In this document: positions 52,932 to 62,145 of the stretch, in pieces
Layout of the letters: each line of letters starts with the position of its first letter
Numbering within the stretch: the first letter of the stretch is position 1
Program-made: the position numbers and the translations under genes
Assembly: GCF_039525805.1 (NCBI RefSeq)
Contig: NZ_BAAAHZ010000014.1
DNA length: 64,000 nucleotides
Origin: Dietzia natronolimnaea
GTDB taxonomy: Bacteria; Actinomycetota; Actinomycetes; Mycobacteriales; Mycobacteriaceae
Reading direction: 5' to 3' (one strand)
The notes under the pieces: model-generated
Told to the model about the DNA's origin: nothing
Database searches by the model: none
The model's input: only the letters and a program-made list of their open reading frames with translations

Positions 52932-54535
52932 CCGGAGCCCGGCCGGAGAACCCGCCGCCCGGGCAGGTGCGGTCTCTTCTCGAGCTGACGGCCCGGCTGG
53001 TGGCGGCGCGGGACGCGCTCACCACGGCGCGGGACGCGCTCGCGTCGTCCCCGGCCCGCTCGCCCGCCCTGACCGCCCTCACCGAGGCGGTCGACGGCGA
53101 GGCAAGAGGGGTCGATGAGCTCCTGGCGGGTGTCTACAGGCTCGTCGAGCTCGCCGAGGACATCTGGGACGACCTCGACGGCCCGGACCCGGTGCCCGTC
53201 GGGGACCGGGACCGCCTGCGGGCGTCGCTGGACCGGGCAGTCGACAACGCACTGAACGACCTGTCCCGGATGGCAGGGACGGACGGCGCAGGGACGGCGG
53301 GCGACGGGACCCTCGACACCCGGGCCACCGTCGCGGCCTGGGCGGGGGCCACTCCCGATCAGGTGTACTCGAGCATCGAGCACATGAGCACCGCCGACCG
53401 GCGCCTGCTCGCGCTGGCCGAGCCCGAGGCCGTCGGCGGGACCTACGGCGTGCCGTGGGCGGTGCGGGCGCGCGCGAACTCCGTCCTGGTGCGCCGCGCG
53501 CTGCACCGGGAACAGCTTGCCGGGACACCGTGGAGCCCGCGGATCGGGCGACTGGAGACCATGGCGCGACGGGACCCTCGTCGTCGTCGTCGGTCGTTCG
53601 TGGGGTTCTCCCCGCTCCGGGGTGGTCGGATGATCGAGGTGGTGGGGGACCTCGGCCCGCACACCGAGGCGGTCGCGGTCTACGTCCCCGGCACGGGCAC
53701 CAACCTCGACATGTCGCACGTCAACACCGACGTCGCCGTGGACCTGGTCGAGGCCGGCGATGGCCGGCTGGCCGTGGTGGCGTTCCTGGACGGCGAGTTC
53801 CCGCAGGACATCATGGCCGACGCCGGTGACCCGCGCTACGCCGAGGCGATGGCGCCCCGCCTGGTCCGGTTCTGCCGGGAGGTGGACCGGGTGATCGAGA
53901 TCGAGTGCCCGGGCGCCACGCTGACCGTGGTGGGCCACTCCTACGGCGGGCGGATCCTCGGTACCGCCGAGCAGCAGGGGCTGCGCGCCGACCGGGTGAT
54001 CTACGCCGAGTCCCCGGACCTCGGGGTGGGCGTGAGCGGGCCGGCCGACTGGCGGTCCCCCGGCCCGGTGCGCAGGTTCTCGTTCACCGCCCCCGGGGAC
54101 CCGGTCGAGCTGCTGCAGATCAGGTCGGGCCTGCGGTGGAGGTGGTCCACCTCCGACCTGGCCGACGGCGCCACCCGCCTCGACACCGGGTACTTCGCCG
54201 ACGGCACCCCCGTCTACGGCACCCGCGGCCACGGCGGGGTGTTCGACCGGGGCTGCGGCGCGTTCGACGCCATGCTCGGCGTGATGCTCGGCGGCCGGGT
54301 GCCGCTTTGGCGCGACCGCGGGATCCGTGCGCGGCACACGGGTGTCCGACCGGGCGACGACGGTCGCGTCCTGCCCACCGTGTGGCGTCACGTCCTTGGG
54401 TTGTGGCTCCGACGGGCCGATGACCCGTACGGCGACGCGGAGGTCGTCTGGGAGGCGCCGGAACGCCTTGTCGCGGTTCCGCTCTCGACACGCGCGGCGG
54501 AGCGCGGGGTTGTCGCCGACACCGGGGGTGACTGA
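52928..54535 (+). CDS. Alpha/beta-hydrolase (DUF1023-type)
   Basis: 535 residues. A helical N-terminal region (about 1–110) precedes an alpha/beta-hydrolase domain with VAVYVPGTGTNLDMS and nucleophile elbow VVGHSYGGRILGTA (Ser in G-H-S-Y-G), then RVIYAESPDLGVG and a C-terminal part with GHGGVFDRG, which offers the catalytic His. DUF1023 proteins are common in mycolate-producing bacteria; substrates are largely unknown, with ester or lipid hydrolysis likely. GTG 52928 overlaps the preceding stop. Confidence 0.8.
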   Translation: MTGARPENPPPGQVRSLLELTARLVAARDALTTARDALASSPARSPALTALTEAVDGEARGVDELLAGVYRLVELAEDIWDDLDGPDPVPVGDRDRLRASLDRAVDNALNDLSRMAGTDGAGTAGDGTLDTRATVAAWAGATPDQVYSSIEHMSTADRRLLALAEPEAVGGTYGVPWAVRARANSVLVRRALHREQLAGTPWSPRIGRLETMARRDPRRRRRSFVGFSPLRGGRMIEVVGDLGPHTEAVAVYVPGTGTNLDMSHVNTDVAVDLVEAGDGRLAVVAFLDGEFPQDIMADAGDPRYAEAMAPRLVRFCREVDRVIEIECPGATLTVVGHSYGGRILGTAEQQGLRADRVIYAESPDLGVGVSGPADWRSPGPVRRFSFTAPGDPVELLQIRSGLRWRWSTSDLADGATRLDTGYFADGTPVYGTRGHGGVFDRGCGAFDAMLGVMLGGRVPLWRDRGIRARHTGVRPGDDGRVLPTVWRHVLGLWLRRADDPYGDAEVVWEAPERLVAVPLSTRAAERGVVADTGGD

Positions 54536-54539
54536 TACT
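54534..54539 (+). promoter_or_regulatory. Putative -10 element before membrane-anchored Pro-rich gene
   Basis: GATACT ends 7 bases before the ATG at 54547, inside the end of the hydrolase gene. Confidence 0.35.
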
Positions 54540-54546
54540 GGGGCCC

Positions 54547-55239
54547 ATGGCTCCGCTCGACACCCGGTTCTCCCGCCCCTCTGCCACCGCTCTGGGGATG
54601 GGGGCGCTCGGCGTGGTCTCCGTCGGTCTGATCTCCACTGGGCTCTGGTACGACTCGCACCGCAGCGCACAGGCGGTCGAGCGGGCGCGCGAGCAGGTGA
54701 CCTCCGCGCAGACCGCACTGGCCTCACCGGAGCCCGTCGCCGCGACCACCTCCGACCGGGACGCCGGGAGCGGCACCCCCGAGCCGACCGGGACCACCAC
54801 CGGGTCCCCCGCCGAGAACCCCGAGCCCGCGGTCGGCGCCGGGGCGGAGACCGCGCCGTCGACGGTGGCGGTCGAGCGGACCCCGGCCCCCGCGCCGCGA
54901 TCCGCTACTCCCGTGGCGGTCGCCCCGCAGCCGGTGCGTCAGGTGCCCGCGTCGACCCCGGTCGCCGCGCAGGCGACCCCCGCCACCCCGCCAGGCGGCG
55001 CCACCGACACGACCACCGGGGCGCCCTCGGAGCAAGAGATCACCCGACCGGTCGAGCCCGCGCCCGCGCCGGGAGGGGTCCTGCCGGGGCTCATCGACCT
55101 GGTCCGCCCGTTCCTGCCGCAGCCCGACGTCCGGCAGCCGGGCGCGGCGCAGCAGGCGCCCGCGGCCGAGGTCGGGGCCGGGGCCGGGGCGGAGACCGCG
55201 ACCGGCCCAGCGGCCGAGGGGCCCGGGCTCACCCCCTGA
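54547..55239 (+). CDS. Membrane-anchored Pro/Ala/Thr-rich protein, unknown
   Basis: 230 residues. One hydrophobic segment (about 14–33) preceded by a short basic N-terminus suggests a signal anchor. A helical stretch (SHRSAQAVERAREQVTSAQTAL) and a long low-complexity Pro/Ala/Thr/Glu region follow, with one ordered patch (GGVLPGLIDLVRPFLPQ). It looks like a wall-spanning stalk. No catalytic motif. Its last 11 bases overlap the convergent galE-type gene. No family recognised. Confidence 0.6.
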   Translation: MAPLDTRFSRPSATALGMGALGVVSVGLISTGLWYDSHRSAQAVERAREQVTSAQTALASPEPVAATTSDRDAGSGTPEPTGTTTGSPAENPEPAVGAGAETAPSTVAVERTPAPAPRSATPVAVAPQPVRQVPASTPVAAQATPATPPGGATDTTTGAPSEQEITRPVEPAPAPGGVLPGLIDLVRPFLPQPDVRQPGAAQQAPAAEVGAGAGAETATGPAAEGPGLTP

Positions 55240-56167
55240 AGTAGTCCACGGTGCGGGCGACGCCCTCGGTGATCGCCACCTGCGGCGTCCAGCCGAGCAC
55301 CTCGGCGGCGCGGCCGGCGTCCAGCGCGGACCGCGCGACGTCACCCAGGCGGGCGGGGGCGTACTCGGGGTCGTCCCCCGCTCCCGCGGCCGCGGCGACC
55401 AGCGTGTGCAGCTCGCGGTCGCTGGTCTCGACGCCCGTGCCCGCGTTGAAGCGCAGCCCGGCGGCGGCCGGAACGGTCGCGGCGCGGACGAAGGCGTCGA
55501 CCACGTCGTCGACGAACACGTAGTCGCGGGTGTTGCCCCCGTCCCCGAAGACCCGGGTCGGATCCCCCGCCAGTAGCCGCTGGGCGAAGATCGCCACCAC
55601 CCCGGCCTCGCCGTGCGGGTCCTGGCGCGGCCCGTACACGTTGGCCGGGGCCACGCCCGCCCACTCGATGCCGTAGAGCTTGGCGAACATCTCGAGGTAG
55701 ACCTCGCCCGCGACCTTGCCGGCCGCGTACGGGCTCATCGGGTCCACCGGCCGTGACTCGGCCACCGGCAGGTCGGTGACGGGGCCGTAGATCGATCCGC
55801 CCGAGGAGGTGAAGACGATCCGCCGCACCCCGGCCCGTCGGGCGGCCTCGGCAAGCCGGACGGTCCCTACCACGTTGACCTCGGCGTCGCGGACCGGGTC
55901 CTCCACCGACAGGCGGACGTCGATCTGCGCGGCCAGGTGGAACACGACCTCCGGGGCGAGGTCCGCCACCAGGTCCCCGATCGCGGGGTCGGTCAGGCCC
56001 AGCTGGCGGAAGGTGAACCGCGAGCCGGCCTCGCGGGCGCTCGTGAGGTTCTCCAGCCGGCCCCGTGACAGGTCGTCGACGACCGTCACCTCGTGCCCCT
56101 CGGACAGCAGGCGGTCCACCAGCGTCGACCCGATGAACCCGGCCCCACCCGTCACGAGTGCCCTCAT
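55229..56167 (-). CDS. galE: NAD-dependent sugar epimerase, GalE-like (Rv3634c-like)
   Basis: 312 residues, extended SDR. Glycine motif VTGGAGFIGSTLVDRL at the N-terminus, VVDDLSRG after the second strand, FHLAAQIDVRLS, TSSGGSIYGP (catalytic Ser/Thr) and Tyr-X3-Lys in SPYAAGKVAGE. It interconverts UDP-glucose and UDP-galactose or the N-acetyl forms; in M. tuberculosis this position holds galE1, which supplies galactan synthesis. GGAGGGG precedes the ATG. The N-acetyl form would match the PpgS-like enzyme nearby. Confidence 0.9.
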   Translation of the reverse strand: MRALVTGGAGFIGSTLVDRLLSEGHEVTVVDDLSRGRLENLTSAREAGSRFTFRQLGLTDPAIGDLVADLAPEVVFHLAAQIDVRLSVEDPVRDAEVNVVGTVRLAEAARRAGVRRIVFTSSGGSIYGPVTDLPVAESRPVDPMSPYAAGKVAGEVYLEMFAKLYGIEWAGVAPANVYGPRQDPHGEAGVVAIFAQRLLAGDPTRVFGDGGNTRDYVFVDDVVDAFVRAATVPAAAGLRFNAGTGVETSDRELHTLVAAAAGAGDDPEYAPARLGDVARSALDAGRAAEVLGWTPQVAITEGVARTVDYFRG

Positions 56168-56256
56168 TCAGATCCCCTCCCGATCCGCGGCGATCCCGCC
56201 GCGACGCCCTGTCGGACGACAGCCCCAAGGATACGACCCGTCCCGGGTCGGGTCGC

Positions 56257-58341
56257 TCACTCCCGGCCGTACAGCGCCGTGGCGCGGGTCAGCGGGGTCC
56301 GCCTCTCGGGCGGGAACGGCGAGTCGGCCAGGATCCGCTCCAGCTCGGCCTCGGTGAAGGCGGCGCGGACGGCGAAGATCCGCACCTGGGAGTCGGAGTA
56401 GACCTTGACCAGGCCCGGGGTCTGATCGAGCCGGAGCAGGCTCTCGTTGGGCTTCTGGAAGCCCCAGTAGTTCGGGGGGCTGATGTACACGTAGGTCACG
56501 CCGAGCTCGTCGAGCGCGGCGTCGACACGCGGGTCGGTCCCGGCCCGGTCCATGGAGCGCAGCAGGGAGTCGGTGAGCGGGGCGGTGGACCCCGACTGCA
56601 GGTAGTGGCGTGCGGTCGAGGGCAGACCGTCGGTGGCGTACATCCACCCCGACCCCTCGTCGGGGTTGGTGTAGATGAGGCCCGAGTACGCCTGCGGCTG
56701 CCCGGACAGCCACTCGAAGGCCCGCAGATCGTGACCGTCGACCATCCGGCCCGCCCGTTGGTTCGCACCCGCCGCCGCGGCGTACTCGGGCGAGGCCTGG
56801 ATCACCCACGATCCGGTGGCCACCAGCGCGCCCAGCGCGACCGCGACCCGCAGGCCCGCCGCACCGGTCCCCCGCGGGTCGGTGATCGGGTCGATCAACC
56901 GGGCCGTCCACCCCGCCAGGGCCTGGACGCTCACCCCCACGCCCACGCCGACGGCGGCCGCCACGAGGACCGCCAGGAGCACCCCGATCCGGCGCGGGTC
57001 GTTGTAGTAGATGCTCCCGATCCCGCGCAGTGCGCCGCCGGTCCAGTTACCGAACGTGCTCATGGAGTTGACGCACACCACCAGCACCCCGCCCCAGAGC
57101 AGGAGCGGCCACAGCACGAGGCGGCGGAGCATGACGATCACCCCCACCACCGCGAGGGCCAGCAGCACCCAGCGCACTCCCCAGTCCTGCACGTGTCGCA
57201 CCTGTAGCGCCACGGCCCGGCCCCAGACGGCCGCCCGGTCGGCGTTGATCTCGAACTCGAAGGCCGAGATCTCGTCCGCGTCCTCGGAGACGGTGAGGAC
57301 CTGGGGCAGCAGCGTGAGCACGCCCGCCAGGCCGATCCCGGCCAGGACGACGAAGTCCCGCAACCGGCCCCGGACCGGGCGCCACAGCCCCTCGAACAGC
57401 CACCAGAACAGCACGAACACCGCGGCGGTCACCATGGCTGACGGGTGGATGCCCCCGACGCCGACCAGGCCGAGGGCGGCGGCGGGCACGAGACGTCGGT
57501 CCGCCAGCGCGGCCACCACGACCGCGGCCACCAGGCCCGCCAGCCCGTTGGCCACGCCGGAGGGGGTCGCTGCCACCATCACCTCGACGAACGGCAACCC
57601 GGGGAACAGCGGGGTGGCCATGGCCGCGACCGCGGCCGAGGTGGCGGCGGCCGGTCGGGAGAAGCGCCGGTGGGTGATGAGCCAGGCGAGTGCGGCCACA
57701 CCGAGCGGGAACGCCAGCGCCATGGCGCCGATCTGCACCAGGTTGTAGGTCTCGACCGCCCCGATGCCGCGCAGCCCCATGACCAGGGCGGCGATCGCGT
57801 GCCAGGTGCTCGGGTAGTAGAGGGTGGCCCCGTTCTCCGGGTACCGGAGCTCGCCCGCCTGGTCCGGGGACGCCAGTCCCGTGTCGTGGATGAACCGGAT
57901 GTAGTTGGCGTGCCAGTGGGCGTCCCAGCCCTGGAAGACGTTGGCGGTGCCGCCCGGCGTGGCCGAGAGCTCGGTGAGGATCATCTGCCCGATCAGCCAC
58001 GCGCTCACCGGGATCGACGCGGCCGGGAGCAGCCACCACCACGAGCGGCGGGCATGCGGCGTGTCACCCACCCGCCCGCGACGGCGCCGCCGGATCCACA
58101 GCGTCCCGGAGATGAGCAACCCCACCAGCCCGACGATCACCGCGGTGACCGCCGTGGCGACCGCATACGCGCCCAGGGACCACGGCACACCCGACCGGCC
58201 GTACGCGTAGGTGGCGATCGTGACGATCCCCGCGGACACGGGGATCGACGTGCCCACCGCCAACCGGAGCGGGAGCCGTGCGGCCAGTCCCACGATCAGC
58301 CCGGGGACCACGAGGAGCGCGGTGAGGGTCAGCATGACCAT
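56257..58341 (-). CDS. Large polytopic membrane protein, DUF6541-like (Rv3635-like)
   Basis: 694 residues with about 13 hydrophobic segments over residues 1–510 and a C-terminal extracytoplasmic domain (LDELGVTYVYISPPNYWGFQ …). The first large loop contains NVFQGWDAHWHANYIRFIHDTGLASPDQAGELRYPENGATLYYPSTWHAIAAL, a GT-C-like arrangement with an acidic residue in loop 1 and a substrate-facing tail. It is next to galE as Rv3635 is next to Rv3634c, and resembles that protein. A role in moving a lipid-linked sugar onto the wall is an inference. No clear ribosome-binding site at normal spacing. Confidence 0.78.
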   Translation of the reverse strand: MVMLTLTALLVVPGLIVGLAARLPLRLAVGTSIPVSAGIVTIATYAYGRSGVPWSLGAYAVATAVTAVIVGLVGLLISGTLWIRRRRRGRVGDTPHARRSWWWLLPAASIPVSAWLIGQMILTELSATPGGTANVFQGWDAHWHANYIRFIHDTGLASPDQAGELRYPENGATLYYPSTWHAIAALVMGLRGIGAVETYNLVQIGAMALAFPLGVAALAWLITHRRFSRPAAATSAAVAAMATPLFPGLPFVEVMVAATPSGVANGLAGLVAAVVVAALADRRLVPAAALGLVGVGGIHPSAMVTAAVFVLFWWLFEGLWRPVRGRLRDFVVLAGIGLAGVLTLLPQVLTVSEDADEISAFEFEINADRAAVWGRAVALQVRHVQDWGVRWVLLALAVVGVIVMLRRLVLWPLLLWGGVLVVCVNSMSTFGNWTGGALRGIGSIYYNDPRRIGVLLAVLVAAAVGVGVGVSVQALAGWTARLIDPITDPRGTGAAGLRVAVALGALVATGSWVIQASPEYAAAAGANQRAGRMVDGHDLRAFEWLSGQPQAYSGLIYTNPDEGSGWMYATDGLPSTARHYLQSGSTAPLTDSLLRSMDRAGTDPRVDAALDELGVTYVYISPPNYWGFQKPNESLLRLDQTPGLVKVYSDSQVRIFAVRAAFTEAELERILADSPFPPERRTPLTRATALYGRE

Positions 58342-58418
58342 CGCGATGTCGATGACCTGCCTCCGTCCCTGTCGTACTCATCCGATCCGACCATTATGGG
58401 CCACCCGCCCCGCGGCCC

Positions 58419-60275
58419 TCAGCGCGGCACGAGGACTCCGACCGGTCCGCTGCCGATGCACAACTCCCCAAGGCCCCCTTCGGGAGTGAAGGTGACCCCG
58501 GTACCGGACCCCTCGACGCGCACGAACACCGTTCCCAGACCCGCCGACACCGGCACCGTCACCTCGGCGCCCTCGTCGAGGCGGACATCCACCTCGCCGT
58601 CCGCGTCGGCGAAGAGATTGAGCTGGACGAGCCAGTCCCGGTCGATCAGGGGGCCGTCGAGCGGGATCCGGGCACCGCCCCCGGAGACCCGGTACCCGCA
58701 GCCGGGCTCGGGCCCCTGGGGGATCGTCCGGAGCGCCGCGACCTCGGCCGGATGAAGGGTGCCGAGGGCGTCGATCACGACCGGATCAGTGGTCCACCCG
58801 GTCACCGGCGGGATCCCGGGAACACCCGCGAGCAACGACGAGAGCCGGTGTGACGGTGCGGTGACCGGGAGGAGGACCTCGAGCGGGAGATCCTGGTCGA
58901 GCAGCGGGGCGCTCCGATCACGCAGCGTCTCGAGCAGGGGGAGGGCGTAGTCGCGGGAGGGCTGTTCGGACCACGTCGTCCGATAGGTCAGGGTCGAGAC
59001 CGCTGAGGAGGCGAGCAGCGCGATGAGCACCACCACGCCCGCCGGCACCGACCTGCGCCCGGCCGTGGAGGTACCCCGTCGTGGCGCCGACAACGCCAGC
59101 GCCGCGGCGGCGCCCAGGACCAGCGGGAATTCGGGGTGGTACCGGAGGGTCTGGACGATCTCCGCCGCGGTGTCCGGGCCCGCCCGCCCCACCGCGACCA
59201 GCACCACGGAGAGCAGCGGGTACAGCGCGACCGCGGCCCAGACCGCCCCGGTGCGCCGACGGGTGGCGAGAGACCACGCCAGCACCCCGGCACACGCCAG
59301 GACACCGAGGAGCACGACGGAGACCGGCGGGTCCGCCATGGGCGGCCCCGGGTGCCACCGGTCCCACCGCCACGGGCCACCTCCCACTGTCGGGATGACG
59401 GCCAGTCTGTAAGTGTGGTCGACGAGGTCCAGGAACCCCGGGCGCGTGCCCTCGACCTCGGCGAACGACGCCCGGCCACCGAGACGACCGACGACGACGA
59501 GGAATACCGCCGCCCACACCACGAGCACGGCCCCCTGGGCAGCCCAGGCCACCCGCGTGCGCTTCCAGATGACACGCGGGGTCACCGACCCACTCCGACC
59601 GACCCACCACCAGCCCACCAGGACGGCGGCCGCCACCACCGGAACGAGGACGGACTTCTCCACGAACAGCAGGCCGACCGCGGTGGCCAGGACCGCGGCC
59701 ACCGCGTGCCGTCGGCGTCCCGTCTCGGCCAGCCGGACCGTCGAGGCCACCGACCACGCCATCGCCGCGGTGAGCGGCAGTGCGTTGAGAGCGGCAGCCC
59801 ACCAGGTGGCAGCCGGCAGACCGAGGGGGATCGCGAGGGTCGCGACGAGGGGGACCAGCAGGACCGGCCGCCCCCGCAGCAGAACCCAGAGCATCCGGGC
59901 GAGCGCCGCGCCGGCGAGGAGCTGCAGCACCGCGATCTGCACCAGCGGGATGCGGAAGTCGAGCGGGGCCGTGTGGGCCGCGACCCACGCCAGCGCCATC
60001 CCCCCGGGCATCAGGTGGCCGTCGTGATCGGACAGAAGCAGTCCCGGGTCCGGGAGCCGGTGCGCGGCTGCCCTGCCGTGCAGGATCAGGTCATCCCAGT
60101 AGAACCAGCCCGCGGCCGCCACCCAGGTCCGGAGCGCCGCGAAGGCCACGATGATCACCACGCACGCCGCCACCACACGGGGCGCCGGGCGGGGCGCCTC
60201 GCCGGGGTCCCGCCGCTGCGGCCCGGTGTGCGCCGGGTCGTGGGCTCTCGGCTGGGTGTCGGCGTCGGACGGCAT
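58419..60275 (-). CDS. Polytopic membrane protein, GT-C-like, unknown
   Basis: 618 residues. Hydrophobic segment 1 (about 35–55), then an outside loop with GWFYWDDLILHGRAAAHRLPDPGLLLSDHDGHLMPGG, carrying the paired acidic residues typical of GT-C transferases (GT39-like), then about nine more segments and a C-terminal soluble beta-rich domain (about 470–618). Not assigned to a named family. ATG 60275 is preceded by minus-strand TACGCT at 7 bases. It ends 77 bp from the preceding membrane-protein gene. Confidence 0.7.
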   Translation of the reverse strand: MPSDADTQPRAHDPAHTGPQRRDPGEAPRPAPRVVAACVVIIVAFAALRTWVAAAGWFYWDDLILHGRAAAHRLPDPGLLLSDHDGHLMPGGMALAWVAAHTAPLDFRIPLVQIAVLQLLAGAALARMLWVLLRGRPVLLVPLVATLAIPLGLPAATWWAAALNALPLTAAMAWSVASTVRLAETGRRRHAVAAVLATAVGLLFVEKSVLVPVVAAAVLVGWWWVGRSGSVTPRVIWKRTRVAWAAQGAVLVVWAAVFLVVVGRLGGRASFAEVEGTRPGFLDLVDHTYRLAVIPTVGGGPWRWDRWHPGPPMADPPVSVVLLGVLACAGVLAWSLATRRRTGAVWAAVALYPLLSVVLVAVGRAGPDTAAEIVQTLRYHPEFPLVLGAAAALALSAPRRGTSTAGRRSVPAGVVVLIALLASSAVSTLTYRTTWSEQPSRDYALPLLETLRDRSAPLLDQDLPLEVLLPVTAPSHRLSSLLAGVPGIPPVTGWTTDPVVIDALGTLHPAEVAALRTIPQGPEPGCGYRVSGGGARIPLDGPLIDRDWLVQLNLFADADGEVDVRLDEGAEVTVPVSAGLGTVFVRVEGSGTGVTFTPEGGLGELCIGSGPVGVLVPR

Positions 60276-60282
60276 CGGCGTC

Positions 60283-60288
60283 AGCGTA
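60283..60288 (-). promoter_or_regulatory. Putative -10 element of the GT-C-like gene
   Basis: Minus-strand TACGCT ends 7 bases before the ATG at 60275. Confidence 0.4.
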
Positions 60289-60323
60289 ACCGGACTGGGG
60301 GTCGCGGTGTCGGACGGTCTCGC

Positions 60324-60329
60324 TAGGGT
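60324..60329 (+). promoter_or_regulatory. Putative -10 element of secreted nuclease gene
   Basis: TAGGGT ends exactly 6 bases before the ATG at 60336, a leaderless layout with no Shine-Dalgarno. Confidence 0.5.
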
Positions 60330-60335
60330 GCGTGC

Positions 60336-61196
60336 ATGGCATCACGGACCCCTCGAGCCACTTCGCGCGCTCGGAGAACTCGATCAACACGAACCACTCG
60401 CGTCACAGTGGTCTCGGTGTTGGCGGTCCTCGTCCTGGCGGGGTTGGGCCGGTGCGCGGATGCCGACCGGGAGATGGGCGACGGAGTCGGGATGCCCGTC
60501 TCGTCGTCGTCCCTCGCACCACCGCCCCCTCCCCCGGTGTCGGATCCGGCGGCCCCGCCCGTCCCCGAACCCGCGCCCCCCGAGCCGGCACCGCCCGAGG
60601 CCGTCCCGCCGGGCGATCCGATGGTCGCGGCCGCACGGGTGGCCCTACCCCGGCTGGAGATCAAGGGCCGCGCACCCAAGACGGGTTACGACCGTGACCT
60701 GTTCGGACAGGCGTGGTCCGACGACGTCTCCGTGGAGTTCGGACGCAACGGGTGCGACACGCGCAACGACATCCTGCGGCGCGACCTGCAGGACATCACG
60801 GTGCGACCGGGGACCCGGGACTGTGTGGTGCTCACCGGGGTCCTGTACGGGCCGTACACCGGGGAGCGGATCGAGTTCGTACGGGGTCAGGACACCTCGT
60901 CCGCGGTTCAGATCGACCACGTGGTGGCCCTGTCGGACGCGTGGCAGAAGGGTGCTCAGCAGCTCACCCCCGACCAGCGGCGCGACTTCGCCAACGATCC
61001 GCTCAACCTCTTGGCGGTGGCGGGGCACGCCAATCAGAGCAAGAGCGACGGTGACGCGGCCACCTGGCTCCCCCCGCGCCGGGAATTCCGCTGTCCCCTG
61101 ATCTCGCGGCAGATCCTGGTCAAGGAGCGCTACGGACTCTGGGTGACCCCGGCCGAGCACGAGGCCATGGAGCGGGTGCTGGCCGGCTGCGGTTGA
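60336..61196 (+). CDS. Secreted HNH-family nuclease (DUF1524-type)
   Basis: 286 residues. A basic N-terminus and hydrophobic core (VTVVSVLAVLVLAGLGRC, about 23–40) act as a signal peptide or anchor; the following Cys could be lipidated but has Arg before it, against the lipobox rule. A proline-rich linker (about 60–95) leads to a nuclease domain with VQIDHVVALSDAW (catalytic His), FANDPLNLLAVAGHANQSKSDGDAATWLPP and GLWVTPAEHEAM. This is the DUF1524/GmrSD-C HNH fold as used by secreted nucleases. It probably cleaves extracellular DNA or RNA. Confidence 0.82.
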   Translation: MASRTPRATSRARRTRSTRTTRVTVVSVLAVLVLAGLGRCADADREMGDGVGMPVSSSSLAPPPPPPVSDPAAPPVPEPAPPEPAPPEAVPPGDPMVAAARVALPRLEIKGRAPKTGYDRDLFGQAWSDDVSVEFGRNGCDTRNDILRRDLQDITVRPGTRDCVVLTGVLYGPYTGERIEFVRGQDTSSAVQIDHVVALSDAWQKGAQQLTPDQRRDFANDPLNLLAVAGHANQSKSDGDAATWLPPRREFRCPLISRQILVKERYGLWVTPAEHEAMERVLAGCG

Positions 61197-61200
61197 CCCT

Positions 61201-61236
61201 GCTGGCCCTGCTGAACCTGCTGAACCTGCTGGACCC
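61201..61236. repeat. 9-bp tandem repeat between convergent genes
   Basis: Four units of gctgaacct or close variants occupy nearly the whole 42-bp gap between the nuclease gene and the Gly-rich protein gene. Confidence 0.8.
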
Positions 61237-61238
61237 GG

Positions 61239-62090
61239 TCAGAAATCGAAGAGGCCACCGTCGAAGAAGCCACCGCCGCCTCCGCCGTCGCCGCCGAACA
61301 GGCCGCCGTCGAAGAACCCGCCGCCGTCGCCGCCGCCGCCGTCGCCGCCCATGAGCCCGCCGTCGAAGAAGCCGTCGCCTCCCTCGCCTCCGCCCATGTC
61401 GCCGCCGCCCATGTCGCTGACGTCCGCGCCACCCTCGCCGACCCCGGCCGCGAAGTCCTCGCCGGAGTAGCCGACGCCCGCCATTCCGGCGAACATCATG
61501 TTGAACATCATCATCGAGCCCATCATCCACATGCCCGTGGCCAGGGCGGAGGCCCACCACGGCTCCGAGTACCAACCGGCGGGCACCGGCCGTCCGGCCA
61601 CCACGCCACCCGGGTAGTAGTGCGGGGTCTTGTCACTCGGCTCGGTCGCCGCGGTCATCGTGCGGCCGTCGACCTCGACGGTCCGGTCCTCGGTCACCCG
61701 GCCGGCACGTTCCTGGCCGTCGGTCGTGGGCAGCTCCGGACCGGGGTCCAGGCCCATCGCCGATCTGGCGGCCCGGATGTAGTAGAGCCCCTCGATCGCG
61801 GTGTCCTTGGCCAATCGGGCCTGGACCGGTGTGCGGGCGTTCTCGAGCTCCGTCACGGCCGCGGTGTAGCGCTCGGACGCATCGGCCATCGCCTGCTTGG
61901 AGGCCTCGTCGGTGCCGTCGAGGTTGAACACCTGGCCACCGAGTCGCTCGACCCAGCGCGCGGCCTCGGCGCGATGGTCCTCGAGATGGCGGTTGTCGTG
62001 CGCCTGCAGCTGCGTCTGGCCCTTGTTCTGGCTGCGGGAGACCACGGCGACGGCCACCGCGATCACTGCGGCGATGAGGAGGAATTCCAC
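61239..62090 (-). CDS. Membrane-anchored glycine-rich protein (DUF1542-like)
   Basis: 283 residues. An N-terminal membrane helix (about 2–18), a helical region with WVERLGGQVFNLDGTDEASKQAMADASERYTAAVTELENARTPVQARLAKDTAIEGLYYIRAAR resembling DUF1542-type actinobacterial proteins, then a Tyr/Trp/Met-rich stretch (YSEPWWASALATGMWMMGSMMMFNMMFAG). The C-terminus is Gly/Asp/Phe-rich with three repeats of the form FFDGGLxGGDGGGG. GTG 62090 has AAGG 8 bases upstream; the longer frame lies partly outside any homology. Function unknown. Confidence 0.7.
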   Translation of the reverse strand: MEFLLIAAVIAVAVAVVSRSQNKGQTQLQAHDNRHLEDHRAEAARWVERLGGQVFNLDGTDEASKQAMADASERYTAAVTELENARTPVQARLAKDTAIEGLYYIRAARSAMGLDPGPELPTTDGQERAGRVTEDRTVEVDGRTMTAATEPSDKTPHYYPGGVVAGRPVPAGWYSEPWWASALATGMWMMGSMMMFNMMFAGMAGVGYSGEDFAAGVGEGGADVSDMGGGDMGGGEGGDGFFDGGLMGGDGGGGDGGGFFDGGLFGGDGGGGGGFFDGGLFDF

Positions 62091-62145
62091 GGGTCGACCT
62101 TTCTCGGTACTACCACCCGAGCGTACCGAGATTGTGCCCTGCCGG

